A stretch of DNA of 64,000 bases. Origin: Rossellomorea marisflavi. Its GTDB lineage: Bacteria; Bacillota; Bacilli; Bacillales; Bacillaceae_B. The notes under the pieces are model-generated. The model had not been told where the DNA came from. It saw nothing but the letters and a program-made list of their open reading frames with translations, and made no database searches. The position numbers and the translations under genes are program-made. The DNA is taken from the NCBI GenBank assembly GCA_003667865.1, contig CP033051.1:2005501-2069500 (forward strand). Reading direction: 5' to 3'. Below are positions 53,981-63,779 of the stretch, piece by piece. Each line of letters opens with the position of its first letter. Position 1 is the stretch's first letter.

Positions 53981-54328
53981 ATGGATAAGAAACAGCAAAA
54001 ACATTCCATTAGTATAAATACAAATATATCTAGAAATAATTCTACTGAAAACGTAAGCATTAACAACGAAGAAGTGGAGAAAGAAGTTGCTGAAGCGATT
54101 AAAGCATCAATGCAAGAATTAAAGATGAACCTGAAACAGCAAAAAGAAGATTTAAAGACGGTGTTAAAACAGAATCTATTAAAACAGAAAGAAATCATTA
54201 ATGCAGCATCTGTTAATACTATAGAAAAAGCTGCTGAAAATGTTAATAGCGAGCAACAAAGTGAAGTTGAACGAGTAGAAGCCGTATCAGAAGTTACTTC
54301 AGAAGAAATAGAAAAAGAGAATGACTAA
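53981..54328 (+). CDS. Coiled-coil protein next to the repeat protein
   Basis: 115-residue charged protein. The first 30 residues are Asn/Ser-rich (SISINTNISRNNSTENVSIN); residues 35-80 form a strong heptad coiled coil (EKEVAEAIKASMQELKMNLKQ); the tail is acidic. ATG 53981 has AGAAAGGAAAGTGGG upstream; the earlier in-frame ATG at 53948 overlaps the previous stop without a good site. Downstream partner of the repeat protein by spacing (29 nt). No family recognised. Confidence 0.6.
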   Translation: MDKKQQKHSISINTNISRNNSTENVSINNEEVEKEVAEAIKASMQELKMNLKQQKEDLKTVLKQNLLKQKEIINAASVNTIEKAAENVNSEQQSEVERVEAVSEVTSEEIEKEND

Positions 54329-54404
54329 CAATCTATCTTCTATTAGTATTGAATACTTTTGTTTGATATGACAAAGTGCTCTTGTGTAAACTACATTTTT
54401 ATAA

Positions 54405-54596
54405 GTGTGGTTTTGGACATTCGCTGTTTATGTTATGCTTATTTCCCTAGCAGGAATCATTTTTTTACCAAGACTTCTACCTTCTTTGGGATACCAATTC
54501 ACTTTAGCTGGCTGGGTATACCTAGGTATTGGTGTGGGTATTTTACTTTTCTCGAGATGGCTTGACCGAAAATATAATATTACGTATACGAAATAA
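54405..54596 (+). CDS. Small two-TM membrane protein, putative
   Basis: 63-residue hydrophobic protein with two helices (about 3-22 and 33-50) and a basic C-terminus SRWLDRKYNITYTK. Start is a GTG at 54405 with no strong ribosome binding site, so the start or even the gene is uncertain. Unrecognised. Confidence 0.4.
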   Translation: MWFWTFAVYVMLISLAGIIFLPRLLPSLGYQFTLAGWVYLGIGVGILLFSRWLDRKYNITYTK

Positions 54597-54694
54597 TCTT
54601 GATGAAACCATTCTCTTCAAATCACCCATGTAACATATCTTCAGTTTACTCGTCTATATCAGTAGAACACCGAAAATGATTTCTAAAAGGTTAG

Positions 54695-55933
54695 GTGAGT
54701 AACTTGAAGAGATTTATAGCAGGGTTATCATTAGCATTGATAGTAGCTGGGTGTGGGACAGAAGAAAACATAGAGGATCGGAACCAAGGGACAACTACGA
54801 ATGTAGCTGTCAACGATTCAGGCTGGGAAACACTAGAAGTGGTGAGTAACCGCCCAATCATTGCAGAGCTTGAGCAGACTGTTAGTGAAACTCCAGAACG
54901 AGATCACATTCTCGATGAGATAAAGAATGGTGATGATTTTAAGCAAGGTTTGTTTGGTGAACCTTCTGATGAATTGGCGGAAGAAATGACTGTTCAGCAG
55001 GTTGAAGGACCAGCCGTTGTCTCCTTAATTGATAAAATTTATGGAGGAAATGGTGGTTTCGACGATGAAGGTGTGATCTTTTTTGAAAATAAAACAAGAG
55101 GTGCCGAGCAGTCAGGAATTTGGGTGGGTGTCAAAAAGCCAGACGAGCGTTTGACTGAATTGATGAGTGAGTTACAATCTCAGGTAGATGCTGGGAAAAT
55201 CAAAGCAGAGTTTATCTATGTCTATTACACACCATTTACAGAGCTAGATAATCGCCAATTTACGAATGAAGTAGTAGCAGCCACGAAAAAGTATTTTGAA
55301 AAACGAGGCTCACTTAGTGTAGGTGTGAACACAAAAGGTGTAGCAACAGTTAGTCACAACTTCCTAACAAAGGAGCAGCAAGAAGACATTCAATCACAAT
55401 TCCCAGATCGGACGGTTATATTTGAACAGGAAGGTCGAATGATCCCAAAAGAAGGGGAAGCGGACACAACGTATCCGACTGAAGCCTATACGACGGAATA
55501 CAATCAAGAAGGTAGCTATGTTATCACAGTTGGTGAGGAATCTATGCTAGTAGTTGATGCAAGTCCTGAGGATTATGGCGATAGCGGCGGGGAAAATGAG
55601 TACTATTCAGCCATTCGCTATAGCTTTCCTGATGTATTGGAAAAGCTTAAGGTCGGACAGCGAGTGAAGGTAGAAGCATCAGGACCCATTATGGAGTCTT
55701 ATCCAGCTCAGGGAACAGCTTCATATGTTGAGGTATTACCGGAGTATAAGCCTGAGGGAGCATCTTTATCCGAATCGCAGGTGATATCAAAAACGATTGC
55801 GATGTTAGAAGATGAACTGAAGCAATCATTCTTAATTGTCAGGAAGTTAGCCTTTAATGCAGATGAGCGTGTTTGGGATGTTTCAGTGCGAATAAATGAG
55901 GAAGAGATTGATGTTGAAGTGAAGGATCAATAG
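54695..55933 (+). CDS. Lipoprotein with C-terminal DUF3221-like domain
   Basis: 412-residue lipoprotein: basic start, hydrophobic core LSLALIVA and lipobox VAGC (Cys20). The central 250 residues are unassigned; the last half (GSYVITVGEESMLVVDASPEDYG onward) resembles the DUF3221/YobA OB-like domain. Expected on the outer face of the membrane. Start GTG 54695 (AAAAGGTTAGGTGAG upstream); TTG 54704 is an alternative. A terminator follows. It may be linked functionally to the germination operon next to it, but transcription appears separate. Confidence 0.8.
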   Translation: MSNLKRFIAGLSLALIVAGCGTEENIEDRNQGTTTNVAVNDSGWETLEVVSNRPIIAELEQTVSETPERDHILDEIKNGDDFKQGLFGEPSDELAEEMTVQQVEGPAVVSLIDKIYGGNGGFDDEGVIFFENKTRGAEQSGIWVGVKKPDERLTELMSELQSQVDAGKIKAEFIYVYYTPFTELDNRQFTNEVVAATKKYFEKRGSLSVGVNTKGVATVSHNFLTKEQQEDIQSQFPDRTVIFEQEGRMIPKEGEADTTYPTEAYTTEYNQEGSYVITVGEESMLVVDASPEDYGDSGGENEYYSAIRYSFPDVLEKLKVGQRVKVEASGPIMESYPAQGTASYVEVLPEYKPEGASLSESQVISKTIAMLEDELKQSFLIVRKLAFNADERVWDVSVRINEEEIDVEVKDQ

Positions 55934-55943
55934 ATAATTTCTT

Positions 55944-55973
55944 AAGGTGATTGCGAAGCAATCACCTTTTTCT
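55944..55973 (+). terminator. Terminator of the lipoprotein gene
   Basis: AAGGTGATTGC, GAA, GCAATCACCTT and T-run; perfect stem. Confidence 0.9.
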
Positions 55974-56078
55974 TTTGTTTTAAGATAAATTCAAAGGTGC
56001 ATCATGACATACCCAACATAAAATTCCTAAAAAGACAAACACTAAAAAAAACATTCTTTAAGCTGCAGGTGAATAGAA

Positions 56079-57485
56079 ATGAGTTCTTTAAAAAGACTTT
56101 CAAAGAATTTAAATGAAAATATTGAATCGTTAAAGTCTTTCCTGTATAGAACGGAAGACTTAAAAGAAAGGGAATTGGTCGTAAAGAAGAGTACTTATAG
56201 ACTACTCTACATAGATTCCCTTGTTGATAAAAAACTGATTGAAAAGAACATTATAGAACCGTTATTGGACAGCAGCAAAGAGGATGAGCCAGAAACAGTG
56301 ATAAGAAATGCTGAATATCAGAAAACAATTGATATGGAAGTTATAGGAAATTGTTTATTGGAAGGTAACTGCGTATTATTCTCAGAAGGGGATGATTCAG
56401 CTCTGCTCATGCCTGCTGCTGCCAACGATGAAAGGTCCATCCTTGAGCCAGAGAATGAGCATATTATTAGAGGGCCACATGATGGTTTTACAGAAAATAT
56501 TAATAAAAATATCTTTCTAATCAGACGAAGGCTTAAAAACCGCAGCCTTAGAATTGAAAGTTTTACACTGGGAACAAAAACTAATACGAAAGTATCAGTT
56601 GTCTATGTTGACGAACTAGTAGATCGCGGACCACTAGATATTTTAATAAAACGGATAGAGGCAGTAGACGTTCAGGAACTACAAGCAGCAGGGGAGCTAG
56701 AAGAATTGATTGAAGACAACAATAATTCTTTGTTTCCTCTGATGTTAACAACTGAAAGACCAGACAGAACAGTATCCTATCTATTAGAAGGGAAATCAAT
56801 CGTGATTGTGGATGGAACTCCGCATGTATTAATTGCGCCTTGTACCTTTTTCAGCTTCTTTCAAACTCCTGATGACTATAATAGTCCATGGTTAATCGGC
56901 TCATTCTTTAGGCTTATCCGGCTGGCGAGTTTCTTAATAGCTATTAGTCTTCCTGCTATTTACATTGCTGTTGTATCGTTCCATTCAGAAATACTTCCTC
57001 TGGGAATTCTTTATGCAATAAGAGTTCAAATTGAATATGTTCCGCTTCCACCAATATATGAAGCGCTTGTCATGCAGATTATACTTGAACTCTTGAAAGA
57101 AGCAGCGATACGTTTACCTTCCCCAATAGCACAGACCATTGGAATTGTAGGAGGGCTGGTCATTGGTACAGCAGTAGTGGAAGCTGGTTTTGTCTCAAAT
57201 ACAATGATTGTTGTAATTGGCTTTACAGCAATTGCCTCCTTTGTTGCACCTGTCCACCATATGGGAACGGCAGCCAGGATTTTGGCTTTTCCTATTATGC
57301 TTGCAGCAAACACTGTTGGTTTCTTGGGGATCGCTCTATCTCTTTCGGTATTATTGATTCATCTCTGCAAGCTGGAGACGTTTGGGAAATCTTATTTAGA
57401 ACCTTTAGCCCCCCTACACTTTAAGGGTATTAAGGATTCAATCATTAGAAGTAAGAAAAGAAATAACACTGTGAAACAAAACTAG
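56079..57485 (+). CDS. GerA-type germinant receptor, A subunit
   Basis: 468-residue GerAA/GerKA-type protein. A long N-terminal soluble region (1-260, with NIEKNIIEP-like and DIDGLVD-type blocks, e.g. VSVVYVDELVDRGPLDILIKRIEAVD) is followed by five or six membrane helices from about 275 (FFRLIRLASFLIAISLPAIYIAV) to 460. It forms the germinant receptor in the spore inner membrane with the B and C subunits that follow. ATG 56079 follows a weak CAGGTG. First gene of the operon A-B-C. Confidence 0.92.
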   Translation: MSSLKRLSKNLNENIESLKSFLYRTEDLKERELVVKKSTYRLLYIDSLVDKKLIEKNIIEPLLDSSKEDEPETVIRNAEYQKTIDMEVIGNCLLEGNCVLFSEGDDSALLMPAAANDERSILEPENEHIIRGPHDGFTENINKNIFLIRRRLKNRSLRIESFTLGTKTNTKVSVVYVDELVDRGPLDILIKRIEAVDVQELQAAGELEELIEDNNNSLFPLMLTTERPDRTVSYLLEGKSIVIVDGTPHVLIAPCTFFSFFQTPDDYNSPWLIGSFFRLIRLASFLIAISLPAIYIAVVSFHSEILPLGILYAIRVQIEYVPLPPIYEALVMQIILELLKEAAIRLPSPIAQTIGIVGGLVIGTAVVEAGFVSNTMIVVIGFTAIASFVAPVHHMGTAARILAFPIMLAANTVGFLGIALSLSVLLIHLCKLETFGKSYLEPLAPLHFKGIKDSIIRSKKRNNTVKQN

Positions 57486-57515
57486 ATAATACAGATAGGA
57501 AAGTGTGGAGTCTTT

Positions 57516-58604
57516 ATGACAAAGTCAGGATCCTTAACAAATTTGCAGATATTTTTTCTCATCATACAAACTCAAATAGGATTTGGAATCCTATCTCTTC
57601 CTAACACCCTGCAAAATTCTAGTAAAGGAGACGGCTGGATCTCTGTACTATTGGCAGGGGTAGTCATACAACTATTCTTGGTCATCATCTGGCTCTTATT
57701 AAGCCGTTTCCCAAGATTGACCTATTCTGAAATTTCTACAGCACTATTGGGTAAATACTTTGGGAGTCTTCTTAATAGTGTCATCTATCTGTACTTTATA
57801 ATCACAGCTTCGTATGTTTTGTTAGAGTTTACTTCAATCATTAAAGAACACCTTTTGATAAATACTCCTTACTGGGTGATAGGTATGCTGATGATTATAA
57901 CTTGTACATATTTGGCAATCAGTAATATAACTATCATCGCCCGTTTCTTTGGACTAATATCATTTCTTTTTCTTATCTTATTAGGACTCTCTTTTTTTTC
58001 TTTTTTTCTGCCTTTGGATATTCACCACATTCTACCTATTGGTAACAGCGGAATAAAAGAAATTATTAAGGGGGGGAACGATAGTCTATTAACACTTTTA
58101 GGATTTGAAGTCAGCCTCTTTCTATATCCATTTGCTATTAAAAAAGGAACATCCTATCTAAAAGTGTTAACAGTAGCAAATATGTTCGGTACCGTATTGA
58201 CTGCTTACTTCGTCATTCTTTGCGTCATGATTTTTAGTGAATCTTTATTAAAACAAATTAAATACCCGGTGATCTATTTTTTGCGACCACTTCACTTTCA
58301 GATGATAGATCGAGTTGATTTGTTGTTCATTTCGATATGGATTGTTCCACTTGCGGCATCAATCGTCATTTTCTTATACTTGGGAAGTAGAAGTCTTACA
58401 TTTATTAAAGTTAGTCCCTCCAAACTTGTTGTGGGAAATAGTGCAGTGGTTTACCTACTATTTGTTCTTGCTAAGAAGGATCCAATATCTGAAGCGTTTT
58501 ACTCAAAGGTAATAGAATACATGAGCTACACTGTGGTATTTGCATTTCCATGCATATTACTACTATTATCCTACCTATTAAAAATACGGGGGAGTTCAAA
58601 TTGA
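57516..58604 (+). CDS. GerB-type germinant receptor permease subunit
   Basis: 362-residue spore permease of the APC superfamily with about ten membrane helices. The start LTNLQIFFLIIQTQIGFGILSLPNTL is typical of GerAB/GerKB. It binds the germinant in the spore inner membrane. A 30-nt gap separates it from the A subunit; TGTGGAGTC precedes ATG 57516. The end overlaps the start of the C subunit. Confidence 0.92.
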   Translation: MTKSGSLTNLQIFFLIIQTQIGFGILSLPNTLQNSSKGDGWISVLLAGVVIQLFLVIIWLLLSRFPRLTYSEISTALLGKYFGSLLNSVIYLYFIITASYVLLEFTSIIKEHLLINTPYWVIGMLMIITCTYLAISNITIIARFFGLISFLFLILLGLSFFSFFLPLDIHHILPIGNSGIKEIIKGGNDSLLTLLGFEVSLFLYPFAIKKGTSYLKVLTVANMFGTVLTAYFVILCVMIFSESLLKQIKYPVIYFLRPLHFQMIDRVDLLFISIWIVPLAASIVIFLYLGSRSLTFIKVSPSKLVVGNSAVVYLLFVLAKKDPISEAFYSKVIEYMSYTVVFAFPCILLLLSYLLKIRGSSN

Positions 58605-59695
58605 GAAAGGTATTATTTTTATTCTATTCAACATTTCTTATGGCGGGTTGCTGGGATCAAAATCAACTGAAAGATGACAGACTTGTAAATGGTATCAGTT
58701 TCGACACTGCTGATAGTTCAGAAGATATCAAGGGTACGGTCCGTGCCATTAACATCCGAGGCTCTGGTGGTGGCAGATTTGAAGTCAAAGACGATTTTTA
58801 CATTTCTGAAGAAGAGACGGTAGCTCAGTTAGAAATGAATCTTCAAAATAAAGTTTCAGGGAATATGGATTTAGGAAAAGCATTTATCATCATAATTGGA
58901 GAGGATTTGGCACAAAAGAAAGGGATTAATCCACTACTAGAACCAATTTTTCGTTCCCTTAAAGGGTACATCTCCTCTAGGGTTGTTATAAGTGAAGGTA
59001 AAGGTAGTGATATCTTAACATTAAAAATAGACGAAAGTCCCATCGTTTTTGAAGTGGATAATCTGCTCATAGGTGGTGCAAAAAACTCTTATATTCCGGA
59101 AGAAACCACCTTTACAGTTTGGAATGAAATATTAGATGATACGAATGATATCATCATCCCTTATATTAAAAAAGATAGCCAAAACAAACTACGACTTGCA
59201 GGCTCAGCGTTGTTCGATAGAGATAAGTTTACTGGTTATACACTCACAACAAGCCAAACTTCTCTACTTTTATTATTAAGAGGGGAAATTCAAGAAGTAG
59301 CAAAAGTAACTATAGACTCGGAAAAACTTAGCCAGCCTCTTACTCTTGCCATTGAGGATGGTAAAACTAAAATGGATGTCAAGAAAGAAGATGGAAAAGT
59401 GACATGTCAAATAACAGCTAACCTGAAAGCAAAAATTTTAAGTTACTATGAAGGAAAAGCTTCAGAGGATATCAAGCATTTAAATGAAGTCGCATCAGAA
59501 GAACTTACAAAAAAGACACAAGAGTTAACGAATATCCTAATTAAAGCTAATAGTGATGCCTTAGGAGTTGCTAAAGATTTTTCAACGGAATATCATGAAA
59601 GTTGGAATCCTGATAGTTGGAAAGATGAATATCAACATGTAGATTTTAAGCAAAAGATTAATGTTGATATCATTAGTTCTAATAATCTTCAATGA
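58601..59695 (+). CDS. GerC-type germinant receptor lipoprotein
   Basis: 364-residue Ger(x)C lipoprotein: signal MRKVLFLFYSTFLMAGC with lipobox Cys17, then WDQNQLKDDRLVNGISFD, the classical opening of the family. It sits on the outer face of the spore inner membrane and completes the receptor. I chose TTG 58601, after GGGGGAG, overlapping the permease stop by TTGA; an earlier in-frame ATG at 58550 would overlap the permease gene and hide the signal peptide. Confidence 0.92.
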   Translation: MRKVLFLFYSTFLMAGCWDQNQLKDDRLVNGISFDTADSSEDIKGTVRAINIRGSGGGRFEVKDDFYISEEETVAQLEMNLQNKVSGNMDLGKAFIIIIGEDLAQKKGINPLLEPIFRSLKGYISSRVVISEGKGSDILTLKIDESPIVFEVDNLLIGGAKNSYIPEETTFTVWNEILDDTNDIIIPYIKKDSQNKLRLAGSALFDRDKFTGYTLTTSQTSLLLLLRGEIQEVAKVTIDSEKLSQPLTLAIEDGKTKMDVKKEDGKVTCQITANLKAKILSYYEGKASEDIKHLNEVASEELTKKTQELTNILIKANSDALGVAKDFSTEYHESWNPDSWKDEYQHVDFKQKINVDIISSNNLQ

Positions 59696-59997
59696 AACTT
59701 TTCTACTCAAGAAATGTGTCTATACTCTAGGGCATTTAAGTATCTACAAAATAGGAATGGTTACTGTTTTTTATTCTATTTCTGTAATGGAGTCTTATCT
59801 TAATCATAGGAAATATTGAAAACGATTGCGATTTTATTGGGTGAACTGGACTCATTCGTCCGGAAATCTTTTGTACAGAAGAGTGCTTTGAAACGCTTCT
59901 TTGAGAATAAATGAGAACCAGATTAAAGGATCTTCTAAATTTTTGTGCTTCCTATTTAGTATCTATACCAACCACAAAAGACTGAAACGACTTTTCT
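59696..59997. other. Intergenic region with possible CcpA site
   Basis: About 300 nt. TTGAAAACGATTGCG (59816-59830) resembles a CcpA cre box, and AGAAGAGT ... ACGCTTCT (59878-59901) is an inverted repeat. No gene is visible. Both sites are tentative. Confidence 0.35.
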
Positions 59998-60684
59998 ATG
60001 TTAGACATCATGAATAAGTCCGTACCTCTTGTGGAAACTAAGAACAAATTCTTAGTGAACGGGACGGATTTTTATATGAGTATAAGAATTACTACAGACA
60101 TGTTACAGTCGCCATCTCTTAAAGACATTGAGATGATTAGAGAAGTCTTACCTGTGATGGAGCTAGAATATTGGCTTCAGTATTCATTATTTACATGGCA
60201 ATGGTGGTTTCTTTTAGCCTCAACCATTTTGCCTTGGATCATTTGGTGGAAGAAAGTTGATAGATCAAGGTTTTTTGATATTACGACCTTTGGGTTATGG
60301 TGGGTTGTTGTTGCGGTCACATTAGATAATATGGGCGTGACATTGCATTTATGGGATTATCCAATTCAGCTCATCTATCTCATGCCACCTCTAGTACCTG
60401 CTGATTTAGCGGTTATTCCCATAACATATATGTTTTTATATCAATACATCCAAAGCTGGGGAAAGTTTATTATTGCTTCTATTATTGCTGCTTTCACCTT
60501 TTCTTATATTATTGAACCATTCTTTGTGAAATTCGAAATGCTCAAGTTTTATGAAAGTACATTTGAGTGGGGTCATACGGTTTCTTTTTTTAGCTTTACT
60601 CTTTTATCAATACTTGTAAGATGGTTTCATTTAATGATTATTAAGATGGTTGTTAATGATCATAATATTTATGGTGATCATTAG
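59998..60684 (+). CDS. CBO0543-like membrane protein
   Basis: 228-residue membrane protein with about five helices from residue 65 on (LASTILPWIIWW, FGLWWVVVAVTL, IASIIAAFTFSYII). The LDNMGVTLHLWDYP and YIIEPFFVKFEML phrases recall the CBO0543 family of sporulating Firmicutes. The first 40 residues look less conserved, and the start may be internal (ATG 60076 is in frame). No named function. Located after the germination operon. Confidence 0.7.
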   Translation: MLDIMNKSVPLVETKNKFLVNGTDFYMSIRITTDMLQSPSLKDIEMIREVLPVMELEYWLQYSLFTWQWWFLLASTILPWIIWWKKVDRSRFFDITTFGLWWVVVAVTLDNMGVTLHLWDYPIQLIYLMPPLVPADLAVIPITYMFLYQYIQSWGKFIIASIIAAFTFSYIIEPFFVKFEMLKFYESTFEWGHTVSFFSFTLLSILVRWFHLMIIKMVVNDHNIYGDH

Positions 60685-61046
60685 TGAAGTATTTTATTGA
60701 AGAATTTAGATTCGCTTGACTGAGGAGTGATTCTTTGAATAGGAGATTGCTCTGGTTTATTAGATTGTGGATTTTGAAGGGACATTTTATGTCCTTAAGG
60801 AACCGGTTTCAACGTTTAATACAGAAAGGGTAATTCAGGCTTATAGAAAACAGATATATTTTTAAGATATGTAAGAGTGATCGCTTCAGAGATGAGGTAC
60901 TGTTTTTCCAAATACTAATGATTGATAAATAGTGCCAAGGCATGGTATAAGTGTTAAAGAAGCAGAGATCTCTTTGCTTTTTATTTTTGGGGACATAAAA
61001 ACGATTAATTTGAGATGCCCCAATAATGAAAGGATTGAAATTGAAT
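60685..61046. other. Intergenic region, possible 32-codon peptide
   Basis: About 360 nt. One small frame (60735-60833, TTG start, GAGGAG 7 nt upstream) would encode a basic peptide MNRRLLWFIRLWILKG and 16 more residues; there is no further support. Otherwise nothing. Confidence 0.3.
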
Positions 61047-62003
61047 ATGACTGAGAATTTCTGGCGTGAGTTACCACGACCGTTTTTTATATTGGCACCA
61101 ATGGAGGATGTGACGGATGTTGTGTTTCGTCATGTTGTGAGTGAGGCAGCTAGACCGGATGTGTTTTTTACAGAGTTTACAAACTCAGATAGCTATTGTC
61201 ATCCGGAAGGACATCATAGTGTGCGTGGGCGTTTGACGTTTACTGAAGATGAACAGCCGATTGTGGCTCATATATGGGGAGACAAGCCTGAGTTTTTCAG
61301 ACAAATGAGTATTGGTATGGCGAAGGAAGGGTTTCGCGGTATCGATATTAATATGGGCTGTCCTGTCCCGAATGTGACATCAAATGGGAAGGGATCGGGT
61401 CTTATTCTTCGTCCTGATGTTGCAGCAGAACTTATACAGGCCGCAAAAGCAGGAGGACTGCCGGTTAGTGTGAAGACAAGACTTGGTTTCACAGAGGTGG
61501 ATGAATGGCGTGACTGGCTTACACATATTTTGAAACAAGACATCGCGAATTTATCGATTCATTTGAGGACTAGAAAAGAAATGAGTGAAGTGGATGCTCA
61601 TTGGGAACTTATCCCAGAGATTAAGAAGCTGCGTGATGAGGTAGCACCAGATACACTGCTGACGATTAATGGGGACATCCCTGATTATCAAACGGGCATG
61701 GAGCTTGTTAGTCAATATGGTGTTGATGGCGTCATGATTGGCCGTGGTATTTTCAAAAATCCATTTGCCTTTGAAAAAGAGCCAAGGGAGCATAGTAGTA
61801 AGGAATTATTAGATCTTTTACGATTGCATCTTGATCTCTATGACCAATATACAAATGAGCGTTCTTTCAGAGCACTTCATCGCTTTTTTAAGATTTATGT
61901 CAAAGGGTTCCGAGGAGCAAGTGAATTACGAAATCAATTGATGAATACGAATTCAACTGATGACGTACGTACACTGCTTGATAACTTTGAATTGAGTGAA
62001 TGA
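61047..62003 (+). CDS. tRNA-dihydrouridine synthase
   Basis: 318-residue Dus enzyme. FMN barrel start [11 protein letters not shown], general acid Cys105 in [12 protein letters not shown]-phosphate site near INGDIPD and [10 protein letters not shown]. It reduces uridine in tRNA. It differs from the B. subtilis DusB type and is closer in pattern to a compact second Dus of Bacillaceae. Starts at ATG 61047 (family begins ENFW); TTG 61041 and ATG 61026 are in-frame alternatives, and AAAGGA at 61029-61034 is nearer to the TTG. A large hairpin terminator follows. Confidence 0.9.
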   Translation: MTENFWRELPRPFFILAPMEDVTDVVFRHVVSEAARPDVFFTEFTNSDSYCHPEGHHSVRGRLTFTEDEQPIVAHIWGDKPEFFRQMSIGMAKEGFRGIDINMGCPVPNVTSNGKGSGLILRPDVAAELIQAAKAGGLPVSVKTRLGFTEVDEWRDWLTHILKQDIANLSIHLRTRKEMSEVDAHWELIPEIKKLRDEVAPDTLLTINGDIPDYQTGMELVSQYGVDGVMIGRGIFKNPFAFEKEPREHSSKELLDLLRLHLDLYDQYTNERSFRALHRFFKIYVKGFRGASELRNQLMNTNSTDDVRTLLDNFELSE

Positions 62004-62013
62004 AATATTGATA

Positions 62014-62074
62014 GGGGCCTGCCTTCTGATGCAGTAGTGTTGTAACGCATCAGGGGGCAGGCTCTGTTTTTTTG
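62014..62074. terminator. Bidirectional terminator, overlaps the end of a minus-strand gene
   Basis: GGGCCTGCCTTCTGATGC pairs with GCATCAGGGGGCAGGCTC (minor mismatches). T-run follows on the plus side. The 3' arm also encodes the last residues and stop of the minus-strand membrane protein. Confidence 0.8.
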
Positions 62075-62553
62075 TATTTACTCTTTATTAGTTCGAAGAA
62101 AAGTGCTGTTGTTGTTTGTACGACTAGAAACACGACCAGGGAGAAGTGTAGTTTATATCCATTTTGGTAGTGGGTAACCCCCATAATTGTAGAAAGCTTT
62201 TCCATAAGTAACACGATTATAGTCCAGCCCAGTATGTATGGTATGAAAAGTTTCTTGTTAATCTGGAACACATGGTAAAAGTAAACAAAGAAATAACTAA
62301 ATGTAGCAAATAAAAAGTACGACAATAAGTCAGTTAATTCATATTGATTGGAATCATTCACTTTATAATAATCAAGCATACCTCCTCCAATAGTAAAATC
62401 AAAAAGAGTAGCACTTGCAAACCCCCATATTAAGAATAATATTGTTAGTGGATAAGGCAATTTTTTAGGGAGAATTAAAAGAGTAGTATATGCAATCAGT
62501 AATAATAAGAAAATATAGGCTTCGTTTTTATCATAACTTTCCCAAAGAATCAT
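62050..62553 (-). CDS. Small membrane protein, CBO0543-like
   Basis: 167-residue protein with about five membrane helices (IFLLLLIAYTTLLILP, LTILFLIWGFASATLF, LLSYFLFATFSYFFVYFYHVF, YILGWTIIVLLME, LHFSLVVFLVVQTTTALF). The GYKLHFSLVVF phrase recalls CBO0543-type spore membrane proteins. It overlaps the preceding gene by 23 nt and the two are coupled. Unknown function. Confidence 0.7.
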   Translation of the reverse strand: MILWESYDKNEAYIFLLLLIAYTTLLILPKKLPYPLTILFLIWGFASATLFDFTIGGGMLDYYKVNDSNQYELTDLLSYFLFATFSYFFVYFYHVFQINKKLFIPYILGWTIIVLLMEKLSTIMGVTHYQNGYKLHFSLVVFLVVQTTTALFFELIKSKYKKTEPAP

Positions 62554-63022
62554 TTGTCTTTAACACATCCCTGAACGACTTATTTAAAATCTGGAACAGT
62601 AAAAGTGATACTAAACAGAGAAATAAATAGTAGGATGATTCATACCAGACGTTCCACTTTTTGTATTCAATTATGTTAAGGGATATTGATAGCCAGCTTA
62701 GACTATTTAACAAAAATACAGTAATCAGTAGAACGGTAGCTTTATATTTCCGTTTCTTGAACATACATACAAAGTTAAGCTGTATTAACATAAGTAATGG
62801 AATAATAATACTTCGGTTTAGAATGAACGACGTATAGGGTGATTGTTCCTTCGTAATGGTGATGAATTTCAGTTCTTCCATAACAATCCATGAAAAATTT
62901 ATGCTTACAATAAGGATGATTAAATAAATTATTGTACCTTCTAGTAATGGTATATGTTTATTAGTTGCTCTAAACAAAAAGATTGTGAACCATGAGATTA
63001 AGAAAAAAACGACAAATTCCAT
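62531..63022 (-). CDS. Small membrane protein, partner of the preceding gene
   Basis: 163-residue protein with about five helices (VVFFLISWFTIFLF, TIIYLIILIVSINFSWIV, IIIPLLMLIQLNFVCMF, VLLITVFLLNSLSWLSI, YYLFLCLVSLLLFQIL). GGAGGAGCC stands before ATG 63022 on the minus strand. It is the first gene of a two-gene operon; no family recognised, although its shape matches its neighbour. Confidence 0.7.
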   Translation of the reverse strand: MEFVVFFLISWFTIFLFRATNKHIPLLEGTIIYLIILIVSINFSWIVMEELKFITITKEQSPYTSFILNRSIIIPLLMLIQLNFVCMFKKRKYKATVLLITVFLLNSLSWLSISLNIIEYKKWNVWYESSYYLFLCLVSLLLFQILNKSFRDVLKTNDSLGKL

Positions 63023-63236
63023 AGGCTCCTCCGAATTGTTTTAGTAATAGTATTCGAAATATGTAGGAAATCATACAGAACTTTTGATGGAGAAATTAGA
63101 TAGTGGGTTGATCACGGATGAATTATCTAACATACATCTGCAGATAGGCCAATTTTTATTTTTTACTTGAATTAATTTTAAATATTTAATATTATATAAT
63201 TAAATTTAAGTATTTACTTTCTAAGGAGGAATCTAC

Positions 63237-63779
63237 TTGTATAGGCTAATAATCTTGGGGTTAATGAATGAGAAACCAATGCATGGATATGAGATTCAAC
63301 AAATTTTACAGTCAAGTCATATTGATTTATGGACGAATATTCAAACAAATTCAATTTATCATGCATTAAGACAAATGGAGAAAGAGGGATTAATTGAAGA
63401 ATTTTCTAAAGAAGCAGCAGGTAAAAGAGTAAGAGTAGTATATACGATTACTGAGCAAGGAAAAGCTGAATATTTAAGTACATTAAAAACTACTCTACAG
63501 CAACCTACAAAAAATGTACCTTCTAATCTGTATGCTAGTTTATCATTCTTAAAAGATCTTTCCTTTACTAAAAGTATTGATCTTATTACCGAACATATTC
63601 AGGAACTGGAGAATATAGTTTCTAAATGGCAAAAGGGAATTGGTATATCTAAAGGTTTTGATCGTTCTAGTCTTGAAGCATCAATCTATGATGTAACCCT
63701 TTTAAATGGAATTGAGCATATGAAGTTAGATATAAAAATGCTAACAAGTGTGATAGAGATTTTAAAGGAGCGGAAGTAA
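63237..63779 (+). CDS. PadR-family transcriptional regulator
   Basis: 180-residue PadR regulator: winged helix LGLMNEKPMHGYEIQQILQ, TNSIYHALRQMEKEGLIEE and the wing VRVVYTITEQGKAEY; a C-terminal dimerisation helix region follows (Vir_C-like, LENIVSKWQKGIG). TTG 63237 has AAGGAGG 7 nt upstream. The promoter region is very AT-rich (TATAAT at 63195-63200). The stop abuts the next start (TAATG), so the regulator and the membrane protein are coupled. Confidence 0.85.
   Translation: MYRLIILGLMNEKPMHGYEIQQILQSSHIDLWTNIQTNSIYHALRQMEKEGLIEEFSKEAAGKRVRVVYTITEQGKAEYLSTLKTTLQQPTKNVPSNLYASLSFLKDLSFTKSIDLITEHIQELENIVSKWQKGIGISKGFDRSSLEASIYDVTLLNGIEHMKLDIKMLTSVIEILKERK

Noticed and set aside
54359-54565. 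Alternative 68-codon frame overlapping the small membrane protein
   Set aside because: Less coherent composition and no ribosome binding site; the 54405 frame has clearer membrane helices.
60886-61077. Minus-strand 63-codon frame before the dihydrouridine synthase gene
   Set aside because: Overlaps the start of a clear gene, no ribosome binding site, low-complexity composition.
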